Assembly: GCF_901709675.1 (NCBI RefSeq)
Contig: NC_051087.1
Coordinates: 10,256,884 to 10,320,883 of the forward strand
Origin: Syngnathus acus
Lineage: Eukaryota; Chordata; Actinopteri; Syngnathiformes; Syngnathidae
Direction: 5' to 3'
DNA: 64,000 nucleotides
The stretch's first letter is position 1. The number at the start of each line of letters is the position of its first letter. Shown piece by piece: positions 53,211 through 64,000 of this stretch. The notes under the pieces are model-generated. The model did not search any database. It was given only the letters and a program-made list of their open reading frames with translations, and was not told the origin of the DNA. The position numbers and the translations under genes were made by a program.

Positions 53211-55359
53211 ACTTTACTCTCATAATTTTTGCCAAAGTTTCTATAGGAACAGCCTCTTCTCCCTACACCTGAGCCACTGAAAGGCTGATGGTTGGACTTT
53301 CTTTATACAACAAATATGTCTAAACCACTCCCGAAACTTGTGTTAGTTTGTGGCAAACATAGTACCGACGACTGCTTGAGCAATTTGGGAAATTTTGTGA
53401 AAAAAAACCCCAAGTTTTAATAGAATACTAGGGCGCCCAAAGTATGGTTGTTATCGTTGCTGCAAAGCCCATGTCGGGCTCCTTTAACACTGCTAATTCC
53501 CGTATGTTTGTTAGTGAGCAGGATTATGCAAAGGCATAGGGCAACAGATATTCAGGATTTTTTCTTCTTCACATTTATGTTAAAAAAAGCGAATTTATTG
53601 GTGATTTTTAATTATTTTTTTAAATAAACTGTTCTAACAGAATTTCCCTTCTGGGGATCAATAGCTTTTCATTTTATTATCCATATTATGAATGCTGTGC
53701 CTTGACGACATTATACGCTATTGCAGTATTAGTTTAACCTTGTCAAATGTGCTGTAAAATGCAATGACTGCTTTTGGTCTTAGTTAAAATTCAACCTTTT
53801 AGCTTTAAGATTTCTCTCCTTGTTCTTTTTCTGTCTTCTTTCCATCGTAATCGGTTTGCCATGTTAAAAACAGCTGTTGGACAGAGATTTTTTTTACAAT
53901 TATTGCAAATTATTACAAAGCACTCTTTCTGGAGGATGTACTGATTGGCAGGCTGAGGCAGGGAAAGAGGATTGAATATGAATTTGAGTGGATTACTGGC
54001 TACCCCCTCCCCACCCCTCCCGTCCATCTTTCCGCCTTCTTCACTATCTCTTTCCTCTTCCTACTCCACTCTGTCCACTTCCTCTCCAAGATAAATTCTG
54101 GAGTGTCACATCCTTAGCGACTCATGAAGAAACCCAAATGTTTGTCACAGCTGCTCGTATAAAAGGATTTATGGAAACATTTGGCTGCTGTAACTCTAAT
54201 GGATTAGTATTATTAGCAGAAAGCCTCATCTACTATGTCAGCCTTGCGGTTCACGATGCTTTGAATTTGCAACAGTAGTATGATATTGTTTAGATTGTTT
54301 AATCAGGCATATAAAGTTGTGTTTTTATTGCCCATGGTTCTTTTTAAAACATATCCACACAGTCTGCTGCAGGTTATTTCCCTTTTAAATTCAATGCGTA
54401 CTCCCTTTGCATGCAGTAAAGACAGAGCTTAGCTTCTCAAGGTGGATGTCTATCTAAATGTTACTTTTAACAGCTACCTTGGCATTTGAATTTGTAACCA
54501 CACCGGAGATGAATTATCCCCAACAACCTTGCCCGTGTGCCATTAAAGCAACCATTAGCCAAGGAGTGCATGATTAGGCATTTTGTTAACTACTTTGGAT
54601 GCAGATCATTGTCATTTTGAATCGAGATGCAGCTAGCTTCGTCTCCGTAATGCGCTTCCTGGATGGTACCACCGGTGTTACACTGCTAGTAAATACAAAT
54701 TCCAGACAGCAGCAGTGGCAACTGCGATCAAAGCGTTAAAAGCCTCATAGCAAGAAAGCAATTTTTTTTTGTTAATCATGGAGGACAGTCAGAACATTAT
54801 GTTTTCCATTCAAGAACTTAAAAATAAATACATTGAGACTGGCTGTTGGCAGCACAGTGTCAGAGCATCCCATTGGACTGTAAAGATTTGATGGGTGTCG
54901 AGAATAAATTCGAAAAGAAACAATCCATTCATAATTCATGCCCTCATTAAGAATAGAATGATTCTTCCAAATATTCTGGCTATTGGAGTAGCTGTTAGTG
55001 TCAGCGAGCAGGCACCTTTTCGTGTACTAGCATCACTCCAGCACAAACCCCTGAGGTATGTGGCAACTGTTCCACAGTAACCCCAGTCATCCGGTAGACA
55101 CGCAAACCCAGTGGACTGGAGAAGGGTCTTTGTCCTTTTGAGATAGCGCCATTGGGGATATGGCTCAGTGAGCTGAAAGGAAATTAGCTCGCGAGGCCAG
55201 GTAATTAACTGGAAGTTTAGACATAGCCGTCATTTAGTAGGGGCACGACTGGGCTGGAGGCAAACTGTCTGTCTGTCCTAACATCACCAGCAGTACCCTT
55301 GTTTGTGTGTGTGCCACGTTTAGTTGAGGTGAAGTTGAGTGCCTTCTTGAGAGCTGTCA

Positions 55360-55686
55360 CTCTAGAGCAGGGGTGTCAAACTCATTTTTTTGGCGGGCCG
55401 CATTGTAGTCATAGCTTCTTTCGGAGTGCCATTATGACAGTCAACCCAAATAAATGTATGAGCACCTCATATTATATACAGTAAAAGCTACAAAACAAAC
55501 TGACAAATAACTCGTTTTCAAATCAGACGAGTAAAAACTGGTCAAATATTTAAAAAAAAGATATTATTAAAAGTGAAGACAATTTGCAATTCTAGTAATG
55601 ACACACGAATTTGATGCACAACATAAAATGATGTGGCGGGCCGTATCTGACCCCCGGGCCTTGTGTTTGACAAATGTGCTCTAGAG
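55360..55686. mobile_element. hAT-type MITE with 8-bp target duplication
   Basis: The element (55368-55678, 311 bp) opens CAGGGGTGTCAAACTC and closes with TTTGACAAATGTG, an imperfect inverted repeat. The 8-bp direct repeat CTCTAGAG flanks it exactly (55360-55367 and 55679-55686), the target-site length of hAT transposons. It has no transposase frame. The GGCGGGCCG segments near both ends are typical of this fish repeat. Confidence 0.88.
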
Positions 55687-56345
55687 GTATCAGATGATAA
55701 GATTCAGTGAAGGAAAAGTGGAACTGCAAAGTTGAGCGCTAATTTCATTCTGCACAGTATGTTGATTTTCAGCACCTTTTCCAGCTTTTAATTTTAATCT
55801 AGACTTGTTTTTGATTTTCTTGAGATACAAACATAAACACTCAACTGTTCCTCCAGCTATATGACCTGTCTTCATCAATAACATGGAGGGTGAATTGCAT
55901 TCATGGAGAGGCCAGGTGACCTTAGACCCAACCACGGACACCCATATGGCACCCATATAGACAAAAAAAAAACATTTACAACTAAGGCAGTGGTTCTTGT
56001 ATTTGTGAAACTTCAATTCATTGTTATGTAGCCAAGTGCATTTAGACATTAATACTAGAACAATGCAGTAGGAGTACAAACTCTTCACCTTCCCCATGGC
56101 ATGGCCTGAATCATGGTTTATTCATTAACAGAGTTGTCTGTTGCTCACATATTAAAATGAAAATAAATAAATGAATAAAGCACTAGTTTATCTAGCCAAT
56201 GTCTGGTTAAATATTTCACCTCTGTCAATATAACAGACAACATAGCCTGTGTTAAACTTAGTGGTTAATGTAAATCTTGAAAACACACAATATTGGCACA
56301 TTTGCTTTTGTGACTCATATCGCAATAAATCTCGCAAAGTATTTA

Positions 56346-56515
56346 CCGTAATTTTCGGACTATAAGTCGCGTTGTTTTTCATAGTTTGGGTGGGGGGGCG
56401 ACTTATACTCAGGAGCGATTTATATACATATATATGGGTTTTTTTTCACTTTTTTGGGCATTTTATGGCTGGTGCGACTTATACTCCGGTGCGACTTATA
56501 GTCCGAAAATTACGG
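56346..56515. mobile_element. Diverged TA-flanked MITE subfamily (170 bp)
   Basis: Terminal repeats CCGTAATTTTCGGACTATAA and its reverse complement, flanked by TA (56344-56345, 56516-56517). Its repeated motif is GCGACTTATA(C/G)TC(C)GG in place of GGCGCACC-type units, so it is a related but distinct subfamily from the copies at 35887 and 59818. Noncoding. Confidence 0.85.
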
Positions 56516-57242
56516 TAGTTTTAGTGTCCACCTTGCTTCAGCTGTTTTGTTAGAGTATACTTGCAGAGCACACATCACAACAAATTGCTGATGTTATTCC
56601 ACTCGTTGAAACACTAAACAGCAATTGAAAAGGCTTAGAAAATACAGAATTGTGCTATATTCAAATCATAAGAGTTAACAGTTGCAAGAGAATGGGTTGT
56701 TTTTTTGAAATGTGTCTATGTTTGCTTGCTCCCTTAAAAACACAAAGGACTGCACACGCATAACACACACAATGTTCTCAGGCTTGATCAGCCAACGGGG
56801 CTCCAATTATCCAGCTCTACTTCAGTGAGCTTCATGCTCTTAACTCTCTACAGTCTATTTCTACTTCACTGAGAGACAGAACAGAAGAGTAAACATTATT
56901 ATAACGGATAATGTTCTTTTATTTTGCTATGATGATTTTTTTTCTATTTTGTTGATTCAACATAAGGTTTCACTTAGTTTTTTCAACAATTGACTAAATA
57001 TTACAACAATACAATAAACTACAATTTCTCTAATTTAAACTTTGCACTATATCAGTAAGGATATATATTAATCCCATAGAGCTTTTTAAGATATTAATCT
57101 TATTTGTAGAAATGCCATGCCCTCAATATCATTTGCATGAACTCCGTAGCTTTCAGTTCCTCACATGGCTCCTTCAAAAAATTAATTGCCCTGACTTGCA
57201 GTATGGGGCCGCTTAATTGGGCTGATTTAGCACCGTTCTGTT

Positions 57243-57300
57243 GTGCAGCAGTCCCCAATCTTTTTTGCACCGAGTGCTGCTTTCACATAAGGACATATTT
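57243..57300 (+). repeat. Probable hAT-like repeat remnant
   Basis: GCAGTCCCCAATCTTTTTTGC followed by ACC resembles the start of a common teleost repeat (AGCGGTCCCCAACC...). The other end is not found, so this is a weak assignment. Confidence 0.35.
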
Positions 57301-59817
57301 CGACAGACTGTTCAAGCCGCTGCTCAGTGATGCCCGCGAAGCCTGCCCTCTTGTTGACGGCCTCTCCACGTTTACCCAGCGCCTGTGAGTGTTGCTGTTT
57401 GCAGAGGGCCTTTCTCGTGTGACTCATGCTGGACTGTGGGCAAGCCAGCCAAGTCAAGCCAATCACAAAAATGATTGTCCATACTATGCAATGTGTTGCG
57501 AGGGCCAATTTCGAAATAAAAGTAAAGCTATACTGCACATGGACAATCAATTACATGCAGAGGCAAGAGGGGGCCTGCCCTCCTCAAATAAATGTTGTGC
57601 CCCCTCAACCTGAATCCCCCTTTGGTCCGGTGATGGGTCTGCTCACCAGCAATGGGTGTGGCGGCTGGCTTGACTTTTCAACCAAAGGCTGTCCCGACCA
57701 CAGTCAAGCTGACTGGGCTGCATTATGCTAGGTATGTAAATGTGCAGTGACAGAGTCAAATCTGCTGTGCAAATATTTCCAGCTCATGTGCACCTACACA
57801 TATGTGCATCAATAAATAAACAATATGCCTCCATAATTATAACATATTGCTGAACAGGATAAGCGGTGGAGAAAATGTATTCAAATGCAAGTTATTCTTT
57901 GAGACATTAATGAGCACATATTGTAGAAGTGACTTAATTTATACAGATTGCAACGTTTCAATTTCTGTATGTGTTTTGGTGACTTTAAAGTCTCAATATT
58001 ATACATTCGGGAATTGTTCTCCATGGCCAAGATCTGCCTAAGAATGCCTAAGCTAAGTATCTCTCGTACCAGCCAGGCAGTACACCAGACTGACTGACAG
58101 ATTGCTGGACTGACTGACGTCTAGTCAAACGCAAGGTCACTGATCCATCCTGCATCTCCATGGGCTTTCCTGTCCGGCCTGCCTGAATAATTTATGCGGT
58201 ACCTTTTCAGAGATCTGAGAAGAGTGGTCATGTGAAATTACCTTGCATTGATCCTGTAAATTGAGAGAATAGCTGAGAGTACGGGTGACAGATAAAAGAG
58301 GATTGAGAGATGAGTGGCGCATAGTAGACCTGCTTCATGTGTTTACTGACTTGATGTAGACGTCAATAACAACTTGATGTCCCAGTTTGACAAACCATTT
58401 TCATACGTCAGTCCCCATTCAGTCATCACCTCTTCTCATTCATCTCATTCTTTTTGATCAAACGATAAAAGTCCTTTTTTTTTCGGGTGAATGCCTCTGA
58501 TGAATTGCTAAATTATAGCGTAGGCTAATACACTATGATCCTTGACTACCAAGTAAACAGTAAGTCACCTTCCAAGTTAATCCCGTGTATCTTTTTGTAG
58601 AGGAATTTAGAGGGCTATGCTGAGAGGGAGCTTAAGCTTCGTATTATTCTGGGGTAATCATGTTATCTATACACTTGGGCTCTGACCGACACTGAAACCC
58701 TTTCCCTTGACACATCTGTCACATCCCATTAAATCTAATTTTGCCATTGACACCCTGCCCAAAGCTGAATCCACTTGAGGTTGTTTAAGAAAATAAATCA
58801 TTTGTACTAACTCTCCTTGCCCATATATGTTGGTTGATAAAAGGCATTGTTTGGTTGAAAGGGATTCGAAGTGTGTAGCTAGTTTGTGTCACAAGGATTT
58901 CTCAAAAGATAGCAGATTTCAATCTTGTGACGTGCAAAATCATTTTTAGCCAATGTTCCTCCAAATCAAGTCTGAAGCTGCATTCCAGGAAAATAGGAAA
59001 TCCAATTTATCCCATTCAGACTGTACCAGATACAGTGGCAGGTAAAAAAACAATAACACGCGGTCTGCCAAATCCCCAAACATGCAAGAGGAGGCTTGCA
59101 CCAGCACGAAAATTAAGATGCAGCAGTTTTTTTTTTTTTGTCCAACCACATGTGCGCTGGTTACAAAAATAGAACCCTTGACCAATTTTCATAAAACTAT
59201 AGTGAGGTGGGAATGTTTTGGGATGGTTCCGACTGATGGTGCACATTTGAGTTAATCTTTGACTCGCTCACTCACACAAGCACCAATTTTTTATTATTTT
59301 TTGTTCACAATATGATTTATTATATGAGTACATAATTTTTGTGTTTTGTTGTTTATTTTGTAAGAAGTCTTCCACTTCACTTTTTTTTGTCCAACACTAA
59401 ACATCAGTTTAGGAACATTTTGATAACTCTACATTTACTTATTAATTTCTAAACACACCATCTGCTCTGATCACATAATAAATCTTGAACACCTGCATTT
59501 ATTTTTCTTTATGTAATGATTCCATAAATCAAATAAGGAAAAATAGAAGCATTGATGTATGCTGATGTCTCCCATCATTCATAAGCTTTAGTCATTCATA
59601 GTAAGTGCATTGATGTCATTGTTGGGATTGCTTTATTGATCTACCAGACCACCTCAGCCATAGATCTACTCTGCAATATGCATCATACCAAAACAGAACA
59701 CACCCATTTAATGTACCTACAGTAGATTCTGCCTCACATGTGTGGGGGTATGTGCTAGGATGAAGCATGTCGATGTGTGCACACGCCTTTCGAACCAGAT
59801 TTAAATTTATTGTATTA

Positions 59818-60229
59818 CCGTATTTTCCGGACTATAAGGCGCACCGGACTATAAGGCGCACGTTCAATGAATGGCCCATTTTGAAACTTTGTCCTTATAT
59901 AAGGCGCACCGGACTATAAGGCGCACCATTAATGCATCATGTCAGATTTTTAATCCAAATCAAATCATTCTCCATTTTATCTTTTTTATTTCAACCTCAG
60001 ACGCAACAAATTACTTTATAATCACAAAATAATGATCCATAGTCTTTTTGATTCATGATTCATAGTCTTCGGCGGGCCACTTATGATTGATTTCATGACA
60101 CAATGCTTCGGGCCAGTTTAAATTTAGGAATTTGGTCCATATATAAGGCGCACTGGACTATTAGGCGCACTGTCGGCTTTTGAGAAAGTTTTAGGTTTTT
60201 AGGTGCGGCTTATAGTCCGGAAAATACGG
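59818..60229. mobile_element. TA-flanked MITE, long form (412 bp)
   Basis: Same architecture and nearly the same sequence as 35887-36299: termini CCGTATTTTCCGGACTATAA and its complement, TA at 59816-59817 and 60230-60231, and repeated GGACTATAAGGCGCACC units near the ends. It carries no coding capacity. The close match between two copies 24 kb apart points to a fairly recent burst. Confidence 0.88.
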
Positions 60230-61405
60230 TAATTTCAATATTGAATCTCGTTTTATTTTGTGTCTGTATGTATTAATTTTCTGTGAATGAACAATGGTGT
60301 ACGCTACACAAATAAAGCCATCTTGCCTCGTCCTAAAATCGCTCCTCTGTCCAAATGTAAATACCTGCAGGCCACTGACCTTTTCTTCGCCCCTGCGAAG
60401 ATCAACAGACGGATGGAAAGGTTAAGTTAGGGGTATTGAAGGTGGCTTGAGGAATCTTTAGCAAACTATGCCGTCACAAGAGTGCAATGAATCTTTAATG
60501 GGAGATGTTAGTGAACCAAGGAGTGTGATGAAAACATGATTAAAGACTCACACAGAGATCAAGAGCGAGAGAGAGCAAGAATTTAACATAATGTTTTCTG
60601 AAGGGCAACCAACGGCAAAGAGGGACTTGAAAAAGTTTGGACCCATATTTGGGGTCAGAGCCTGGAAATATTTTCCGTGGTGGCCAGGGTGCGAGCAGGG
60701 GTGATTTGGGGGTGACACATCCTGCATAATGTATGAAACAGTATGACATTAGGAAATAATTAATACATCTATACTCAATAACTTCACATTGTTTATAATT
60801 TAAGCAAGTGTGAAAATAATTACATACACATTCAATGTAGTATCACTTACTTGCAATTGAGGCTACAAGCTTACCAAGTTGAGTACAAGATTCCCAACCT
60901 TCTGTATTACTTCACTTCTGAAAGTAGACTTTTAGTTAAGCAACACTATTTTCGTTCTGAGAGCAAGTTCAGCATATTGTGCGCATGGCTGGAGTTTTCT
61001 TTCTTTTGGTATATGCGTCAACTTTCATGCAGAGCAGACGTGAAACTGTTAACGAAAACAGGGCCCTCAGTGGTTTGTGTACTGGTGAAAGACTTCCATG
61101 ATGTTTTGCGGCTCTTGAGATCCAATTCACCCATCAAATATTAAATGAACAATGGTTGCCAATTGTGACCCTGAATAATGTCACTTATCATGATCGGCAA
61201 AATGATCAAATATGAATTGTCAAGTGAGGCAGGACATCGTAAATAATATGCCAACCTTATATTAGCTGTGCACGTTGACTTATTTTTATTGCAATTTCCG
61301 TTTCCTGCATAGAGTGCATTCAAGTACATCCCAGACTTCCTGTTCCACATGGATACATTATTACTAACAGGATATCTGATTGCAACCTCAAACTGAGATG
61401 GTATT

Positions 61406-61412
61406 TGTGTGT

Positions 61413-61476
<64 letters not shown>
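61406..61476. repeat. (GT)n microsatellite
   Basis: About 70 bp of GT dinucleotide with one early CT interruption and a GCGCGC end. The open frames across it are simple-sequence artefacts. Confidence 0.95.
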
Positions 61477-61477
<1 letters not shown>

Positions 61478-62042
61478 CTCATCGATTTTGAGGATGCACT
61501 TCAGTATTTGCTCCCTGAAATCCGGAACTGTAAATGTCGTACTACCACCTTAAATCTTTTAATAGCTATTTTAGAAATTCAGTTTGTGCACAAAATTTAA
61601 AAAATCCAATGCGATTGCAGACAGAATTAGTTGCTTTGAACTAATACATTTTAATCATCTCCCAGTTTGAGCCGAAATGCTTAAACATCAAAGAGTTGTG
61701 TTCTTGTCAAAACAGCAAAGAAAGGTATTCCCTTAAAGGACATTCCAGTTGGTGCATTCAGGTTTCATGTTGTAATTATATCTGTCATGTTCTATAACAA
61801 ACAAACGCGTCAAAAGTACATCCCTTTACACTCTGCTGAAAACTGGTGGCCCAACATCTCTGCATTTTATTTATGAGGTATTTTGCTTTTTATGGCACTT
61901 CAAACATGCCATATATAAATCATGAGATTAATGAGGCGTTACTCCCATGTCAAAGAAACATTCATGAACCTATTTTTTTTCTTCCGTCACTTCTCCCCTC
62001 TTGTTCCCTCTGCTGTCTTCTTCCCCTTTTCTTTTGTCACAG

Positions 62043-62100
62043 CTTTGATATCAGCCGGCTGCTGCACCAACAACTGCAGAAATGTCAAGCTATGGGACAG
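62043..62100 (+). other. Candidate exon (58 bp), possibly alternative ccdc85a exon
   Basis: A strong pyrimidine tract (from 61973 onward, ending TTTTGTCACAG) precedes 62043, and CAG|GTAAGAAC follows 62100, so both splice signals are excellent. The segment is in phase with the ccdc85a exon ending at 50161 (one base carried over) and stays open. However, the peptide it would give (ALISAGCCTNNC...) does not match the known CCDC85A continuation. It may be a cassette exon, an exon of an unseen transcript, or a chance pair of splice sites. Confidence 0.3.
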
Positions 62101-64000
62101 GTAAGAACTTCCCTCTTTGTCCCCCCTTCTTGATAATGTCCTTTGCATGAATCAGAGAAGAAGAAGAATGGCAAATGAAGGTCACTTACTGTTCTTTTCC
62201 ACAAGGGTCCATAATCCCGTAATTAGATGCCATTCCTTCAACTGGCTTTCTTCAAAACTATTCAGATTGAACTAAGGCCTTGTGGTGCTTTGCATTGACT
62301 TTGCCCGCTGTAAGTGGATCAAATGTCACCTTACTTTTAAAATAGGTTTTCTTCGTGATAATCTCTATGATAGGGTGTTCAAAATAACCTAGTTTATTTA
62401 TTCCAAATTCTTTTTAACTAGGTATAATCACAGCAGGATGACATAGTTGGAGGTGACTATTTTATATTTTCAATCAGACCCCAGTGAGTGGCAGGGTTAG
62501 ATGGCTGAGTTAATATTTAATGACTGCGAGACAATAAGGCATATTCTCCCTCAAAGGCTGAAAGGCCCCTCTGGCCCCTCCTATCTCACCAAAGCACCCA
62601 CGCATGGCCATGTATAATTACAGACACACATTGCACACATTCCTTTTCTCTCACTTTATGCAATAGAACAAGCACATGATCCTGCATCCTTTGCATCTTG
62701 CTATAAAATATCAAGTACGGAAAAGAAGAATGTGTTCTTGAGGAGAAAAGATGATTTTTGAACTCACAAAAGCATCAAAATTGAAGCTAGCTGCAAGCTG
62801 TTCCTTAGCTCTGGTGCAGGCTGGAGCAGGAGGATCAGTCTCTGACAAACTAAAAAAAGAAACAAAATGCTTTTGCCATGCTATATATTCTTTTGCTTCT
62901 ATTGATATCCAGTTCTTTATTTGTCTATTTTCCCTAAACTATCATTTATAAATCCACTGATATGGCAAGTCTTAAAGTAATGCCTTAAAAAAGTGTCACC
63001 ACCAAAATCCTGCCATATGGTCTTAAAAAAAAAATCTTAAAATGATCTGACAAGAAGGTGGTTTGTCTTGATGTAAAAAAAGAACTTTGGAATCATTTCA
63101 CATTGTGTTTTCCTCTATCTTGGTAGACTGGGCGTAAAAATGCCCCCCCCCCCCCCTTTATTGATGTTTCAACAGATGAAATCAATTGCTTGGCATGTTG
63201 CTGCTTACAGTACTGAAGAAAAGAGTTGAAATACACCGTAACATTCCGAGTGTTCGCTCAAAGTACCACGCAAGTGATTTATTTCATACAGTAGTTCTAC
63301 TTGCCTAAATAACTTGCAGGTGTGAGTCCCATATGAAAGTTGCAAAATTTAGCAATGCATGAATATGGTATTTTGCTCCAAGTGAAAACATGGTTTTATT
63401 ATACTAATTTTGATGCCTTAATTGGAATTTACATTCAGACCATGATGTACGCTACTCATAAGCAAAATACGAGAGGACCAAAGAATATGTGCATATAGTA
63501 TCTCTTACATACTGTTACAACCATTCAAGTAACATATCTTTTTCAATTATTGTCCAGCTTTGATGCCTCATCTTGACCTCATTGTCACCAGCCTGGCTCC
63601 TTGGAAGCAAAAAGTGGTAGAGCCCTCTTGCGTCCACGTTCTTGATAGCTGCAAAGGATTCTGTCCAAGGCACCAGATGGTCTGATGTCCAGCCACGGCC
63701 TCATTCATGTCTACAGCGCCTGAAAACAGCCTGCCTTCATCTTCTCATCTCCACTACGCTTATTGAGCACTTTGGGGAGTTGTGTTTATAAAACTATGCT
63801 GCAGATAAAATGACTAGGATGGAGGTCTCTCCCTGCCAATCCAAGAGAGAAGTCAGAGAGATGCATGCATGCTGGGAGATTTGAATGACTCTGCTGTGTT
63901 ATATACTGTGTTTAATGAGAATTTAGAAAGAAGTTGTACAGAAAGTGAAGATGTTCAAAATGGACTATTTTCCTGCAATATGAACATCACTGTGCCTGCA

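Noticed and set aside
60851-61144. 97-codon plus-strand open frame
   Set aside because: No similarity to a known protein, no clear splice or start context, and located in AT-rich intron sequence.

Overview
This window is vertebrate nuclear DNA, almost certainly from a percomorph teleost. It holds six intron-rich protein genes with GT-AG splice sites and short introns (many 70-300 bp), separated by fish-type repeats: tRNA-derived V-SINEs, LINE relics, a TA-flanked MITE family and a hAT MITE. The SINE and tail repeats resemble those common in syngnathid genomes, but that placement is a weak guess from memory. No gene looks horizontally acquired.

Layout: 1-3714 holds no recognised gene. 3715-14413 (minus) is a complete nomo gene (31 coding exons, about 1220 aa). 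About 640 bp away, 15051-19965 (minus) is tmc7 (16 coding exons, about 750 aa). Head-to-head with it, 21678-28538 (plus) is tmc5 (20 coding exons, about 932 aa). Tail-to-tail with tmc5, 29492-33486 (minus) is gsg1l (5 coding exons, 298 aa). A repeat-rich gap at 33487-38489 carries a degenerate LINE, SINE pieces and a MITE. 38490-45466 (minus) is sec23b (18 coding exons, about 766 aa) with a 5' noncoding exon near 46371-46500. Divergent from it, 47604 onward (plus) is ccdc85a: the first two coding exons are present and the rest is an intron running to the window end, with one unproven exon candidate at 62043-62100.

The genes do not form an operon-like pathway. Two act in the early secretory pathway (NOMO in the ER multipass translocon, SEC23B in the COPII coat). 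Two are neighbouring TMC-family paralogues. GSG1L is a claudin-fold AMPA-receptor auxiliary protein and CCDC85A is a coiled-coil junction-associated protein. In every complete gene the exon phases agree and the coding lengths sum to a multiple of three, which supports the models. I did not find a new biological system. The most useful leads are a stop-free 90-nt in-frame intron in tmc7, a repeated C-terminal motif in tmc5, overlapping or nearly abutting gene ends, CRE-like sites upstream of gsg1l, and a multi-copy TA-flanked MITE family with repeated subterminal motifs.
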